This document shows, in pieces, positions 7,874 through 16,228 of a stretch of 17,538 nucleotides of DNA. The notes under the pieces were generated by a model. The model made no database searches, was not told the DNA's origin, and saw nothing but the letters and a program-made list of their open reading frames with translations. The position numbers and the translations under genes were made by a program. This DNA is from DASZGI01 sp035938995 (GTDB taxonomy: Bacteria; Actinomycetota; Actinomycetes; Streptomycetales; Catenulisporaceae), in assembly GCF_035938995.1 (NCBI RefSeq), contig NZ_DASZGI010000212.1, forward strand, positions 1 through 17,538, read 5' to 3'. Each line of letters starts with the position of its first letter. Position 1 is the first letter of the stretch.

Positions 7874-8841
7874 GCGGTGATCACCTGCTGGAAGGCCGAA
7901 GCGAGCTCGGCGCACGGCGGTACGCCCAGCTCGTCGGCTAGCCGACGGCGCACTCCTGCGTATACGCGCACTGCCGCCGCACGCTGGCCCGCGGCGTCTA
8001 AGGCAAGGATCAGCCGAGCGTGTAAAGGTTCGTGGAAGGGATCGGCGGCCGCGGCCTGGCGCAGCAGCCCGACGACCTCGCCACCGCGTCCTACCTGCAG
8101 GGCGAGGTCCGCGCACTCGACCGTCGCGGCCGCCCGCTCGGCACTGAGCGCGTCGACCCATGGCAGGCCGCGTAGCCGCGGGAACTCCAGAAACGGCTCA
8201 CCCGACCACTGGGCGAGCGCGTCGCGGAAGCTCTCGAATGCGGCCTCGACCGCTCCGGCCTGGGCCAGCTGCCGGGCCTTCGCAGCACCGGCGCGGAAGA
8301 CACCGAGGTCGACCTCCTCTCCGGACACGACGAGCCGGTAGCCGTCCGCGTCCGCGGCGATCACCTCGCGCGCGGGCCCTCCCCGCGCCCCGGCGGTGAG
8401 CAAGCCACGCAATCGGCTGATGTAGGAGTGCAGGGCCGCCACCGCCTCCGGCGGGGGTACCGGTCCCCACAGGACGTCCACGAGCGTGTCCCGGCCGACC
8501 CGGCGACCGAGGTGCGCCGCCAGGACGCCGAGGATCGCGCGCAGTCGCAGGGGCGCGAGGTCCACGGGCACGCCGCCGCACGTCACCCGGGTCGGCCCCA
8601 GGACCTCGACGAACATCCGCGGCGGATGCACCGGCAGCGCCTCGAACGCTTCATAGCCGACGCCGAGCGCACCGGCGATGCGCCGCACGGAATCCGGCCG
8701 CGGACGGCGCACCCGGCCCTGCTCGAGATCGCGCAGCGTCGAAACACCGATGCCGGCGCGCCGGGCCAGTTCCTCCTGGGTGAAGTCGGCGATCCGCCGG
8801 TGCTCCTGGATCTCGGAGCTGAGTGTCTTCGTTTTCTGCAC
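7867..8841 (-). CDS. XRE-SARP hybrid transcriptional regulator
   Basis: A 324-residue regulator. Residues about 8-65 are an XRE/Cro-type helix-turn-helix (DFTQEELARRAGIGVSTLRD then LEQGRVRRP). Residues about 77-165 are a winged-helix OmpR-like DNA-binding domain (FVEVLGPTRVTCGGVPVDL, LVDVLWGPVPPPEAVAAL). Residues about 172-320 are a bacterial transcriptional activator (BTAD) domain ending RRRLADELGVPPCAELASAF, as in SARPs, the pathway-specific activators of actinomycete antibiotic clusters. Two DNA-binding domains in one SARP is less common. The start is GTG 8841 because GGAGG lies 5 bases upstream; the longer reading to 8964 would run through the palindrome-bearing promoter region. It is divergent from the AfsR-like gene, which suggests mutual or joint control. 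Confidence 0.9.
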   Translation of the reverse strand: MQKTKTLSSEIQEHRRIADFTQEELARRAGIGVSTLRDLEQGRVRRPRPDSVRRIAGALGVGYEAFEALPVHPPRMFVEVLGPTRVTCGGVPVDLAPLRLRAILGVLAAHLGRRVGRDTLVDVLWGPVPPPEAVAALHSYISRLRGLLTAGARGGPAREVIAADADGYRLVVSGEEVDLGVFRAGAAKARQLAQAGAVEAAFESFRDALAQWSGEPFLEFPRLRGLPWVDALSAERAAATVECADLALQVGRGGEVVGLLRQAAAADPFHEPLHARLILALDAAGQRAAAVRVYAGVRRRLADELGVPPCAELASAFQQVITAY

Positions 8842-9008
8842 GCGATCCTCCGGTACCGATGCCGTCCCCCGGTGCTCGGCGACGTCGTCGGAACCGCCCA
8901 GCCACAGCAGACTCGCCGGACCGGCTAATGTGGAGATCACGCTCGGCTCACGCGGTCCGGTCACGGACCGTCATCGGCCGGCCGATCTGTTCAGTCCTCG
9001 GAGGTGCC
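8842..9008. promoter_or_regulatory. Divergent promoter/operator region between two SARP genes
   Basis: The 167-base region between the two divergent regulators holds two adjacent inverted repeats. CGGTCCG/CGGACCG with a 4-base spacer spans 8953-8970, and the perfect 14-bp palindrome ATCGGCCGGCCGAT spans 8973-8986. Both are close to the rightward GTG (9009) and are good operator candidates for a dimeric regulator, possibly the XRE half of the neighbour. A clear -35/-10 pair is not visible. Confidence 0.6.
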
Positions 9009-11912
9009 GTGGAGTTCGCGCTGCTCGGGCCGATGCTGGTGCGTGCCGACGGCGCGCCCGTACGCATCCCCGGTAACAAGCAGCGCGTCATCCTCGCCGC
9101 CCTGCTGCTGCGCGGCAACCGGGTGGTGTCCATCGACGAGCTGATCGACCTGGTCTGGGACGACGCCCCGCCGATCACCGCACGCACCGCGCTGCACAAT
9201 CACGTGATGCGGCTGCGCCGGCTGCTCGGCCCGGTCGAGGGCGAACGCGTCATCACACAGGCGCCCGGCTACGTGTTCCGGGTCGCTGACATGGAGCTCG
9301 ACGTCTTGCAGTTCACCCGGCTGTGCGAGCAGGGCCGGGAGCTCGCGCGGGACGAGCGTTGGGAGCAGGCTTCGTGTGCGTACGGCGACGCGCTGGCGCT
9401 CTGGCGCGGCGAGGCGCTACTTGACGTGGACTGCGTCCGCCTGCGCCGCGAAGAGGCGACCCGCCTGGCGGAGGCGCACACCCAGGCCTGGCGCGCACGC
9501 ATCGAGGCCGAACTCAACCTCGGGCGGCACGAGGTCGCGATCCCGGAACTGACCCGGCTCGCCGCCCGGTTCCCGCTGGACGAGCCGTTCCGCGCCCAGC
9601 TGATGCTGAGCCTCTACCGCTGCGGGCGCCGGGCCGAGGCCCTGGACACGTACCAAAGCCTCCGGCGCGTGCTCGCCGCCGAACTCGGCGTCGAGCCCAC
9701 CGCGGCGGTGCGCGATCTGCACATGCGGATCCTGTCCGGAGACGCGACCTTGTCCGCGAGCCCCGCGGAATCGGACCAACCGACTGCGGCGAAGGACACG
9801 CCTGCCGCGCCGCGCCACACGCTCGCCCAACTGCCCGCGGACATCGCAGACTTCGTCGGGCGCCGCGACGAGCGAGAGTTTCTCGCCAGCGCGCTCGAAC
9901 CAGACCGGGCGGCGGTCTCGGCCGGGCGGATCGCCGTGGTCTGCGGACCGGGAGGCAGCGGCAAGAGCACCCTCGCCGTGCACGCCGCCCACCGCATGCG
10001 CGGTGCGTTTCCCGACGGCCAGCTATACGCCGACCTGCGCGGTACCGGTGCAGCCCGCACCCCCGGGGATGTGCTCGGCCAGTTCCTGCGCGACCTCGGG
10101 GCGGACGAGTCGTCGATTCCGCCCGACGAGGACGGGCGCGCGGCGCTGTACCGCTCGCAGCTTGCCGGGCGCCGGGTGCTGATCCTGCTCGACGACGCCT
10201 GCGATTCGAAGCAGATCAGACCCCTGGTTCCCCAGACCGCTGGCTGCGCCGTGCTGGCGACCAGCCGCAATCGGCTGACCGCGCTCGAGTCGGCCCGGAT
10301 CGTGGGCCTCGGCCAGTTCGCCGCCGCGGAGGCGCAGGCGCTGCTGCTGAAGATCGCCGGTCTCGACCCGGCGACCGCGGACCTCGGCGCGGTCGCGGAC
10401 ATCGCCGCCGCCTGTGGCCGTCTGCCGCTGGCCGTGCGGATCGCCGGCGCCCGGTTCGCCGCGCGCCCCGGATGGACGCTGCGCGACCTGGCCGAACGCC
10501 TCGACGCCGGGCGCAGCCGGCTGGACGAGCTGGCCCTGGGCGACCTCGGCGTGCGCACCGCGTTCGAGCTGAGCCACCGGCTGCTGGGCGCCGACCAGGC
10601 ACGCGCGTTCCGCCTGCTCGCGGTCGCCGACCTGGAGCACGTCTCGGCCCCCGCGGCGGCGGCTCTGCTCGGGGTCGATCCGCCGGCGGCCCAGAGCCTT
10701 GCCGAGGCGCTGGTCGACATGCACCTGCTCGGCTCGCCGCGGCCCGGCACGTACGTCTACCACGACTTGGTGCGCGTGTTCGCCCGCGAGGCGGCCGAGA
10801 CCGCGGAGGGCCGCGCAGACGTGGTCGACGCCGTACGCCGACTCGCCACCGACCTCGCGCGCACCGCGCAGGAGGCGACCAGGGCGGCCCGGCCGGGCTA
10901 TCTGGAGGGGTCGGGCGAGAGTCTGTTCGACAGCGAGCAGCAAGCGCGCGACTGGCTCGACGGCGAGTACCGCAACGTCATCGACGTGGTGGTGCAGGCG
11001 CTGGGGATCGCGGAGCTGGACTCCGAGCTGCCGCTGGCCGCGCTCCAGCACCTGCAGTGGTATCTCAGGGCCCGCGGTCACTGGGACGACTGGCGGCGCG
11101 CCAGCACGGCCGCGCTCGAGCGCGGCGCGCGCTCCGCCGACCGAAGAGCCGAGCTGGTCGGGCGCCAGTACCTGGGCCAGCTGGCCGTGCTCACCGGCGA
11201 GCCCGAAGCCGCGCAAGCCCACCTGACCGCGGCACTGGAGCTGACCCGGGAGCTGGGCGACGAGTCGGCGGAGGCGTACACCCACAACCGGCTCGGCCTC
11301 CTGCACTTCACCCGCGACGAGGCTGAGGCCGCGGCCGGCTGCCACGAGTCCGCCCTGGTCATCTTCACCCGGCTGGGCGACGCGCGCGGCCGCTGCACCG
11401 CGCTGATCAACCTCGGCAAGTGCCTCGCGGAGTGGAACCAGCCGCAGCGCGCGCTCACGGTGCTCGAAGAGAGCCTGGCGGTAGCGGCCGAGCTGGGCGA
11501 CCAGGACAGCGAGATCTTCGCCCGGCACAACCTCGCCCGCTGCTATCGCAAGCTCAACCGCTACGACGAGTGCATCGCGACCCACCTGCAATGCCTTCCG
11601 CTCATCCGGGAGCTCGGCTATCGCGAGGGCGAGGCCCACACCCTCGCGGATCTCGGCGAGCTGTACCTCGAGATCGCGCGCCCGGTCGAGGCGCTCGGTT
11701 ACCTGACCGCGGCCGTCGACCTGTTCGTGCAGCTCAACGACCAGAACTCGGCCGCCGTGTTCCAGGTGGAGATCGGGAAGGCGCGCCGCCGCCTCGGCGA
11801 CGAGGAGGAGGCGATGCGCGCCTGGAAGGTGGCGTTGGAGACCCTTGAGACCACGAGCCCGGCATATGCGGCGAATGTGCGCGAGCTGATGGCGCGCGCT
11901 CCGGGCGTCTGA
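9009..11912 (+). CDS. AfsR-like SARP with NB-ARC and TPR domains
   Basis: A 967-residue AfsR-type regulator. The N-terminus (VEFALLGPMLVRADGAPV, DELIDLVWDDAPPITARTAL, YVFRV) is the OmpR-like winged helix. Residues about 95-245 are the BTAD domain ending RRVLAAELGVEPTAAVRDLH. An NB-ARC ATPase follows, with P-loop GPGGSGKST near 312-320, Walker B LILLDDA near 391, the ATSRNR sensor and GRLPLAVRIAG near 467. The last third (about 690-960) is a run of tetratricopeptide repeats (for example AHLTAALELTRELGDESAEA, ALTVLEESLAVAAELGDQDS). Such proteins activate secondary-metabolism promoters after ATP/ligand sensing. The start is GTG 9009, with GGAGG four bases upstream; the longer open frame from 8823 would overlap the divergent gene. 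Its tail converges on the MNIO operon with a 12-base gap. Confidence 0.93.
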   Translation: MEFALLGPMLVRADGAPVRIPGNKQRVILAALLLRGNRVVSIDELIDLVWDDAPPITARTALHNHVMRLRRLLGPVEGERVITQAPGYVFRVADMELDVLQFTRLCEQGRELARDERWEQASCAYGDALALWRGEALLDVDCVRLRREEATRLAEAHTQAWRARIEAELNLGRHEVAIPELTRLAARFPLDEPFRAQLMLSLYRCGRRAEALDTYQSLRRVLAAELGVEPTAAVRDLHMRILSGDATLSASPAESDQPTAAKDTPAAPRHTLAQLPADIADFVGRRDEREFLASALEPDRAAVSAGRIAVVCGPGGSGKSTLAVHAAHRMRGAFPDGQLYADLRGTGAARTPGDVLGQFLRDLGADESSIPPDEDGRAALYRSQLAGRRVLILLDDACDSKQIRPLVPQTAGCAVLATSRNRLTALESARIVGLGQFAAAEAQALLLKIAGLDPATADLGAVADIAAACGRLPLAVRIAGARFAARPGWTLRDLAERLDAGRSRLDELALGDLGVRTAFELSHRLLGADQARAFRLLAVADLEHVSAPAAAALLGVDPPAAQSLAEALVDMHLLGSPRPGTYVYHDLVRVFAREAAETAEGRADVVDAVRRLATDLARTAQEATRAARPGYLEGSGESLFDSEQQARDWLDGEYRNVIDVVVQALGIAELDSELPLAALQHLQWYLRARGHWDDWRRASTAALERGARSADRRAELVGRQYLGQLAVLTGEPEAAQAHLTAALELTRELGDESAEAYTHNRLGLLHFTRDEAEAAAGCHESALVIFTRLGDARGRCTALINLGKCLAEWNQPQRALTVLEESLAVAAELGDQDSEIFARHNLARCYRKLNRYDECIATHLQCLPLIRELGYREGEAHTLADLGELYLEIARPVEALGYLTAAVDLFVQLNDQNSAAVFQVEIGKARRRLGDEEEAMRAWKVALETLETTSPAYAANVRELMARAPGV

Positions 11913-11924
11913 GCGGCGCATTCC

Positions 11925-12746
11925 CTAGCGGTGCAGAAGCTCGCGCGCCCGGGAGACCTGGCTCAGCAACTCCTCGATCGCGGGGAAGCGCGCGTCGTGC
12001 TCCAGCAGGGCCGCCCGCACCGGGGTCCTTTCCACGAGCTGCCCGAACAGCGCCCACACCTCTTCGGGCACCGGCGCGCAGTGTCCGTCGAACAGCACGC
12101 CGTCGCTCCAGAAGCCGCCGGCGAGATGGACCTGAACGATGCTGTCCAACGGCAGGCGGCCCAGCGCTTCGAGCGGATCGAACCCGTGGTTGACGGAGTT
12201 GGTGTAGAGGTTGGTCACGTCGAGGAGCATCCCGCAGCCGGTCGTGCCGACCAGCTCGCCGAAGAACTCCTCCTGGGTGAGGTCGGCCCCCGGGATCTCG
12301 AAGTCGTAGGTGACGTTCTCGAGGACGACCTGCTTGCCGAGGCGGCTCTGGAGCCGGTCCACCTTCTCGATCGTGTTCTTCAGCAGCTCCGCGGTGAACC
12401 ACATCGGCGCCAGGTGTCCGAGATCGATCCCGGGCGTCTTCGTCATGCACAGGTGGTCGCTGTAATAGGGGGAGTCGCACGCGTCGCTGACGTTGCATGC
12501 GAGGTCAACGTAGGTCTCGTCGAGCGGCCCGGGGCTCGCGATCGAAAGCCCCACGCCGTGCGGGATGACGATGAATGTCTCCCGCAGCCGCTGGAGGAAG
12601 CGCAGCGAGGAGACCCCGTACATGTACTGATCGGCGATCACTTCGACGAAGTCGATCTCGTCGGCGTGCTGGAAGATCTCGGCGCTGATCTCGCGGCGGT
12701 AGCCGAGACCGCTGCCGAGGAAGGGGACTGGTGAAGGGTTGTCCAT
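11925..12746 (-). CDS. MNIO/DUF692 multinuclear non-haem iron oxidase, apparently intact
   Basis: A 273-residue TIM-barrel enzyme of the DUF692 (MNIO) family, which includes MbnB (methanobactin), TglH (3-thiaglutamate) and ChrH. Known members use two or three iron ions and oxygen to oxidise Cys, Asp or other residues of precursor peptides. Conserved family motifs are all present: GSGLGYRREI, IPHGVGLSI with H63, YSDHLCMT with D97-H98, LENVTY with E143-N144, LLDVTN with D176, NHGFD with H187, QVHLAG with H207, DGH (220-222) and LLEHD with E249. The start is ATG 12746, with AAAGGAA 8 bases upstream; the longer frame to 12779 has no such site. It is the last gene of the operon, 49 bases after partner B2. 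Its likely substrate is the Cys-rich peptide at the operon head; the reaction cannot be predicted from sequence. Confidence 0.93.
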   Translation of the reverse strand: MDNPSPVPFLGSGLGYRREISAEIFQHADEIDFVEVIADQYMYGVSSLRFLQRLRETFIVIPHGVGLSIASPGPLDETYVDLACNVSDACDSPYYSDHLCMTKTPGIDLGHLAPMWFTAELLKNTIEKVDRLQSRLGKQVVLENVTYDFEIPGADLTQEEFFGELVGTTGCGMLLDVTNLYTNSVNHGFDPLEALGRLPLDSIVQVHLAGGFWSDGVLFDGHCAPVPEEVWALFGQLVERTPVRAALLEHDARFPAIEELLSQVSRARELLHR

Positions 12747-12795
12747 GCTCAGAGTTCCTTTCTGCGTGGCCTGTGTCACGTCCGTCGCGTGCGGC

Positions 12796-13653
12796 TCACG
12801 CGCCTGCCAACAGGCCGAGCCGGACCAGTCGGCGCACGTCGCCGAGTACTGCGGCGAGGCGGTCCTCCCCGTCGACGTCGGTCTCGAGGCCCTCGGCGAT
12901 CCCGGCCACGGTCCTCGCCCCGTCGCACCGCCGCATGAGCAGCCCGAGCTTCGGGTTCAGGCGGAACGTCTTCGGCGCGCTCATATCCGGGGTCGTGTGG
13001 AAAGCTATGTAGTGCTCATCCGGAAGGGCTTGCGGCAGTTCGCCGCCTTCACGCAGACTTGCGCGCAGCGCCGCGACATCGAATGCGAAGTGGCACAGGA
13101 CGACGCCGGGTGCCGTCGCCGGGCGTGCCGCGGAATCGATGTCGACGTCGGCGCCTGCGACGCCGCCGACCGGCTTTCCGTCCGTGTCCGGAGCGCCGCT
13201 GCGGTATTGTCCGCCGCCGCGCGCCGTCGCCTGGGCCCTGGTCAGCTCCCGCTCGAAGCGCACCAGGTCGAGCGCGTAAGGCGGGAACTCGTCGAGTTCC
13301 GCGGTGAACGACTGCTCCAGGTAGAGGCCGAATTCGGAGGTGTACTCCCCAGGCCGCTGTCCCGGGTATGAGGTGCGCGTCCCGTAAAAGCGGCGGAAAT
13401 ATTCGTCGAAGCGTTCGGGGTTCAGCGCACGCGTCGCCTCGTACGTCTTCATCATGCGACCGTGCTTCTTGCGCAACAGGCCGTCGGCGAACAGCTCGAG
13501 TCGCTCGCGATCGATGCCCACGATCGCGGCCGCCTCGGCGTCGGAAAGCCTGTACGCGCCGAGGATCGAGTCAGGCTCGCGCGCGAACAGCCGGCGCATG
13601 TGTTCGTCGACGTACAGCCGGCCGAGGGCCGCGTTCATCTCGGCGATGCTCAT
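12796..13653 (-). CDS. MNIO partner protein B2 with PqqD-like C-terminal domain
   Basis: A 285-residue protein with two regions. Residues about 1-138 are helical (RLYVDEHMRRLFAREPDSIL, ERLELFADGLLRKKHGRM, DEYFRRFY, YALDLVRFERE) and recall the partner proteins that accompany MNIO enzymes (MbnC, TglI, HvfC) in that they pair with the enzyme and bind the leader peptide. A low-complexity linker (about 140-180) follows. The C-terminal about 70 residues (KTFRLNPKLGLLMRRCDGAR, GLETDVDGEDRLAAVLGDVR) look like a PqqD/RRE winged helix that binds leader peptides. The start is ATG 13653 because GAGGTGA lies 7 bases upstream; the longer open frame runs back into the flavoprotein gene. It lies 7 bases after the flavoprotein gene and 49 before the MNIO gene. 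It is paralogous to B1. The domain assignments are by eye. Confidence 0.8.
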   Translation of the reverse strand: MSIAEMNAALGRLYVDEHMRRLFAREPDSILGAYRLSDAEAAAIVGIDRERLELFADGLLRKKHGRMMKTYEATRALNPERFDEYFRRFYGTRTSYPGQRPGEYTSEFGLYLEQSFTAELDEFPPYALDLVRFERELTRAQATARGGGQYRSGAPDTDGKPVGGVAGADVDIDSAARPATAPGVVLCHFAFDVAALRASLREGGELPQALPDEHYIAFHTTPDMSAPKTFRLNPKLGLLMRRCDGARTVAGIAEGLETDVDGEDRLAAVLGDVRRLVRLGLLAGA

Positions 13654-13660
13654 TCCGGTC

Positions 13661-15379
13661 TCACCTCGCCATCTGTGGTGTGAGCAGGAGCGATCCGTCG
13701 GGTCTCGGAGCGGACCCGTTCGCATCATCGATGTCTTCGTTCCGATGCGCGGCCGGTCCCGCGAGGCAAGTGCCGATCGCGTCGTCGAGTGCTGCGACAG
13801 GATTCGGCGCCGCATCGGTGAAACGCTCGGCGACGAACCCGTCCGGCCGGACAAGCAGCGCCCCGGCCGGCCCGATCCCGGCGGCCGTCGACCACGCTCC
13901 CGAGGGGTCCGCCAGGTCGCCGCGGGGGCCAAGCCGATGTCCGGCGACTTCCGCCCCTCGGCGCTCAGCGATCCGCCGCGCCGCTTCGCACCACGCTGAG
14001 CCGTCCGGCCCGGCGAGGACTGTGAATCCGCGTCCTGCGACATCAAGCGTGGAGATCGGCTTACCGTCCCGTATGAGCCAGACATGCGGTACGCGCGACC
14101 CGGGTCGGCCGTCCGGTAGCGGACCGAAGGCGCCCGCGCTTTCGGCCGCCTGGTCACGCGGGTCGCCACCGTCACGCCGCGTGCTGCAACCGTAGGTGTA
14201 TGCGATGTCGGTCTCGAGCCGGTTGACCATTCCCACTGCGGCGCGCTGCGGGGAGGAATCGGGCGCCCAGCGCAACCGGGGAAAACGCGAGCGCACGACC
14301 GCCTGGTTGATCGTCGCCAAGGCGACCGCGCGCCGCTCGGCTTCGTACCCGGCGAGCAGTGCGGGTCCGGCGTGGCCGCGCTCGAACGCGGCGATCCGCC
14401 AGGCGAGGGCGTGGGCGTCGTGGAGTCCCGTGTTGAGCCCGAATCCGCCGGAGATCGGCATGATGTGCGCCGCGTCGCCGGCCAGGTAGACGCGGCCGCG
14501 CACGTACGCGTCGGCGATTCCGCTCGACGCCCGCCACTCCGAGACGCCCAGGATCTCCAGATCGTCCAGCGGCAGCGCGATGCCGGCGCGCAGGACCTCG
14601 GCGCAGCGCTCCGGCGTGTACGTGGCCTGTGTCTCGTCCTTTCCCAGCCTCCTGATCAGCGTCCACCGGCTGCGGTTGTCGATGCCCAGCAGCAGTCCCG
14701 CGCCGGCCTCGCCGGTGATTCTGCAGGCGACGAACTCGTGTCCGGAGACCAGGTCGGTCAAGTCGGCCCGGAAATAGATGGTCACGGCGCGGCCGAAGAA
14801 GCGCACCTGCGACATCCCGATGCCCGAGAGCGACCGGACCGGGCTTCGCTTTCCGTCGGCTCCGACGACGTGCCGGGCGCGCAGCGTGGACAGCCGACCG
14901 GCCGCGTCGTCGACCGCGAGGGTGACGCCGTCGGCATGCTGCCGCAGCCCCACCATCCGCGTGCCGAAGCGCACGTCGACCCCGGCGTCGCGGGCCGCCT
15001 CGAGCAGGACCGGCTCGAGCAGTAACTGGGGGCACAGTATGCCGGTACAGGGGCTGGCCAGAACAGCGTTCGGGTCGTCGCCGTCTCTGAACTCGAAGAT
15101 GCGGGTGGAGTTGGCCAGCGCAGTGCGGTCGAGCCTGTCGACGGTGGCCCATCCCCGGCTGCCGGACAGCGCACTACCCACCTCGCGGACCCGCTCCTCC
15201 AGTCCCACCTGCCGGAACAGCTCCATGGACCGTGGGCCGATCCCGCGCGCCTTCGGGTGGACGGATGTTCCCGGATGGCGCTCGACAACGACGGATGCGA
15301 TGCCGTGCCCGGCGAGGAACAGCGCCGTGCTGAGCCCGACCGGACCGGCCCCGATGATCACGACAGGAAGCTCAGACAT
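13661..15379 (-). CDS. FAD-dependent monooxygenase, PHBH/aromatic hydroxylase type
   Basis: A 572-residue class A flavoprotein monooxygenase. The Rossmann motif VVIIGAGPVGLSTALFLAGH is at the N-terminus, followed by VVVERHPGTSVHPKARGIGP. The DG motif appears as VVGADGKRSPVRSL. The second FAD motif VYLAGDAAHIMPISGGFGLN is around residue 300, followed by TGLHDAHALAWRIA. The C-terminal thioredoxin-like domain (GFTVLAGPDG, ALLVRPDGFVAERF) is typical of aromatic-polyketide hydroxylases such as PgaE and RdmE. The reaction expected is NAD(P)H- and oxygen-dependent hydroxylation. In this RiPP operon the substrate could be a residue of the peptide (the core has Phe61, His63 and Tyr66) or a small molecule. 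ATG 15379 overlaps the end of the pseudo-MNIO gene by 8 bases, so translation is coupled. Confidence 0.93.
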   Translation of the reverse strand: MSELPVVIIGAGPVGLSTALFLAGHGIASVVVERHPGTSVHPKARGIGPRSMELFRQVGLEERVREVGSALSGSRGWATVDRLDRTALANSTRIFEFRDGDDPNAVLASPCTGILCPQLLLEPVLLEAARDAGVDVRFGTRMVGLRQHADGVTLAVDDAAGRLSTLRARHVVGADGKRSPVRSLSGIGMSQVRFFGRAVTIYFRADLTDLVSGHEFVACRITGEAGAGLLLGIDNRSRWTLIRRLGKDETQATYTPERCAEVLRAGIALPLDDLEILGVSEWRASSGIADAYVRGRVYLAGDAAHIMPISGGFGLNTGLHDAHALAWRIAAFERGHAGPALLAGYEAERRAVALATINQAVVRSRFPRLRWAPDSSPQRAAVGMVNRLETDIAYTYGCSTRRDGGDPRDQAAESAGAFGPLPDGRPGSRVPHVWLIRDGKPISTLDVAGRGFTVLAGPDGSAWCEAARRIAERRGAEVAGHRLGPRGDLADPSGAWSTAAGIGPAGALLVRPDGFVAERFTDAAPNPVAALDDAIGTCLAGPAAHRNEDIDDANGSAPRPDGSLLLTPQMAR

Positions 15380-16214
15380 GAACAACCTGCCGCGATTGGC
15401 CTTCACACGCCGGACCCGGCTGCGGCCCCGACTCAGGAATCAGCAGGGATCTGGCTCGCTCACCGTCACGGCGGCACGGACCGCGGCCTGCGACCCGCGT
15501 GGTGTAGTCGAGGATGACGCCCTCAAGCCGCGTCGCGCTCGCAACCCCTGCGGCGAGCGCCCATGCCGCGTCCGCGGCGCGTCCCGGACCGATGCGTACG
15601 AACGCGACCGCCGCGCGCGGGAGTCCGTCGAGATAGTCGGCCGCGTCGAATCCGTGCACGCGGGAGTTGATCTGCACGGCCGAGACATTCACGGTGAGGC
15701 GGCATCCGGTTGCGTCAGCCAGCCCGGAGAGGAATTCGGCTTGCGGCTTCGCGCAGCGCGGCGGCATGTAGGTGATGCTCTCCACGAGCAGCGGCCTGCC
15801 AAGCTCTTGCTGGACCGCGTCGACCCGGTCGATCGTGCTCGCCAGTACGTCCGCGGTGAACCAGATCGGCGCGAGGTGATCGAGATCGAGGCCTGGCACA
15901 CGCGTCATGCACAGCGGCTCGCCGTAGTAGACGCACCGAGTAGCGTCGGTGAGTCTCTTGACTTCGGCCAGCGCGGTGCGGTCGACCGGCCCCATCGTGC
16001 CGAGCGAGAGTGCCGCGCCGCGCACGATCACCGGAGCGGAAGGCGCATCCCCGCCGACGGTGAAGCCGTCCCCAGCGCCTTGCAATGCGACGTCGGTCGC
16101 GCGCAATTCCAGGAAATCGGCACCAACGATCTCGCGGGCCGCTTTCCCACCCCCGATGTGCGCCACGCCGACGCCGACGCCGAGGCAAGACACTGCCCGC
16201 GCGTCATCCGTCAC
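15372..16214 (-). CDS. Degenerate MNIO/DUF692 homologue, probable pseudoenzyme
   Basis: A 280-residue paralogue of the MNIO at the operon end, clearly alignable (LCMTRVPGLDLDHLAPIWFT versus LCMTKTPGIDLGHLAPMWFT; CRLTVNVSA versus CGMLLDVTN; INSRVHGFD versus TNSVNHGFD). Most metal-ligand positions are lost: H63 is R65, D97-H98 is E99-P100, N144 is S146, D176 is N176, N179 is A179, H207 is R207, the DGH loop is deleted and E249 is D236. E145 and H187 remain. It keeps a full-length open frame and coupled spacing, so it is a maintained pseudoenzyme and not a decayed gene; a scaffold or allosteric role with B1 is likely. The start chosen is GTG 16214 with GGAG 8 bases upstream and 14 bases past the B1 stop; GTG 16238 is an alternative. 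Confidence 0.85.
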   Translation of the reverse strand: MTDDARAVSCLGVGVGVAHIGGGKAAREIVGADFLELRATDVALQGAGDGFTVGGDAPSAPVIVRGAALSLGTMGPVDRTALAEVKRLTDATRCVYYGEPLCMTRVPGLDLDHLAPIWFTADVLASTIDRVDAVQQELGRPLLVESITYMPPRCAKPQAEFLSGLADATGCRLTVNVSAVQINSRVHGFDAADYLDGLPRAAVAFVRIGPGRAADAAWALAAGVASATRLEGVILDYTTRVAGRGPCRRDGERARSLLIPESGPQPGPACEGQSRQVVHV

Positions 16215-16228
16215 CGCTACCACTCCGC

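Noticed and set aside
10023..11921. A 632-codon minus-strand open frame opposite the AfsR-like gene
   Set aside because: It mirrors the TPR and NB-ARC coding frame; the composition is that of a shadow frame and no ribosome-binding site is evident.
15372..16214. The degenerate MNIO as a decayed pseudogene
   Set aside because: It has a full-length open frame, a ribosome-binding site, overlap with the next gene and conserved structural motifs; only catalytic positions are lost, which points to a retained protein.
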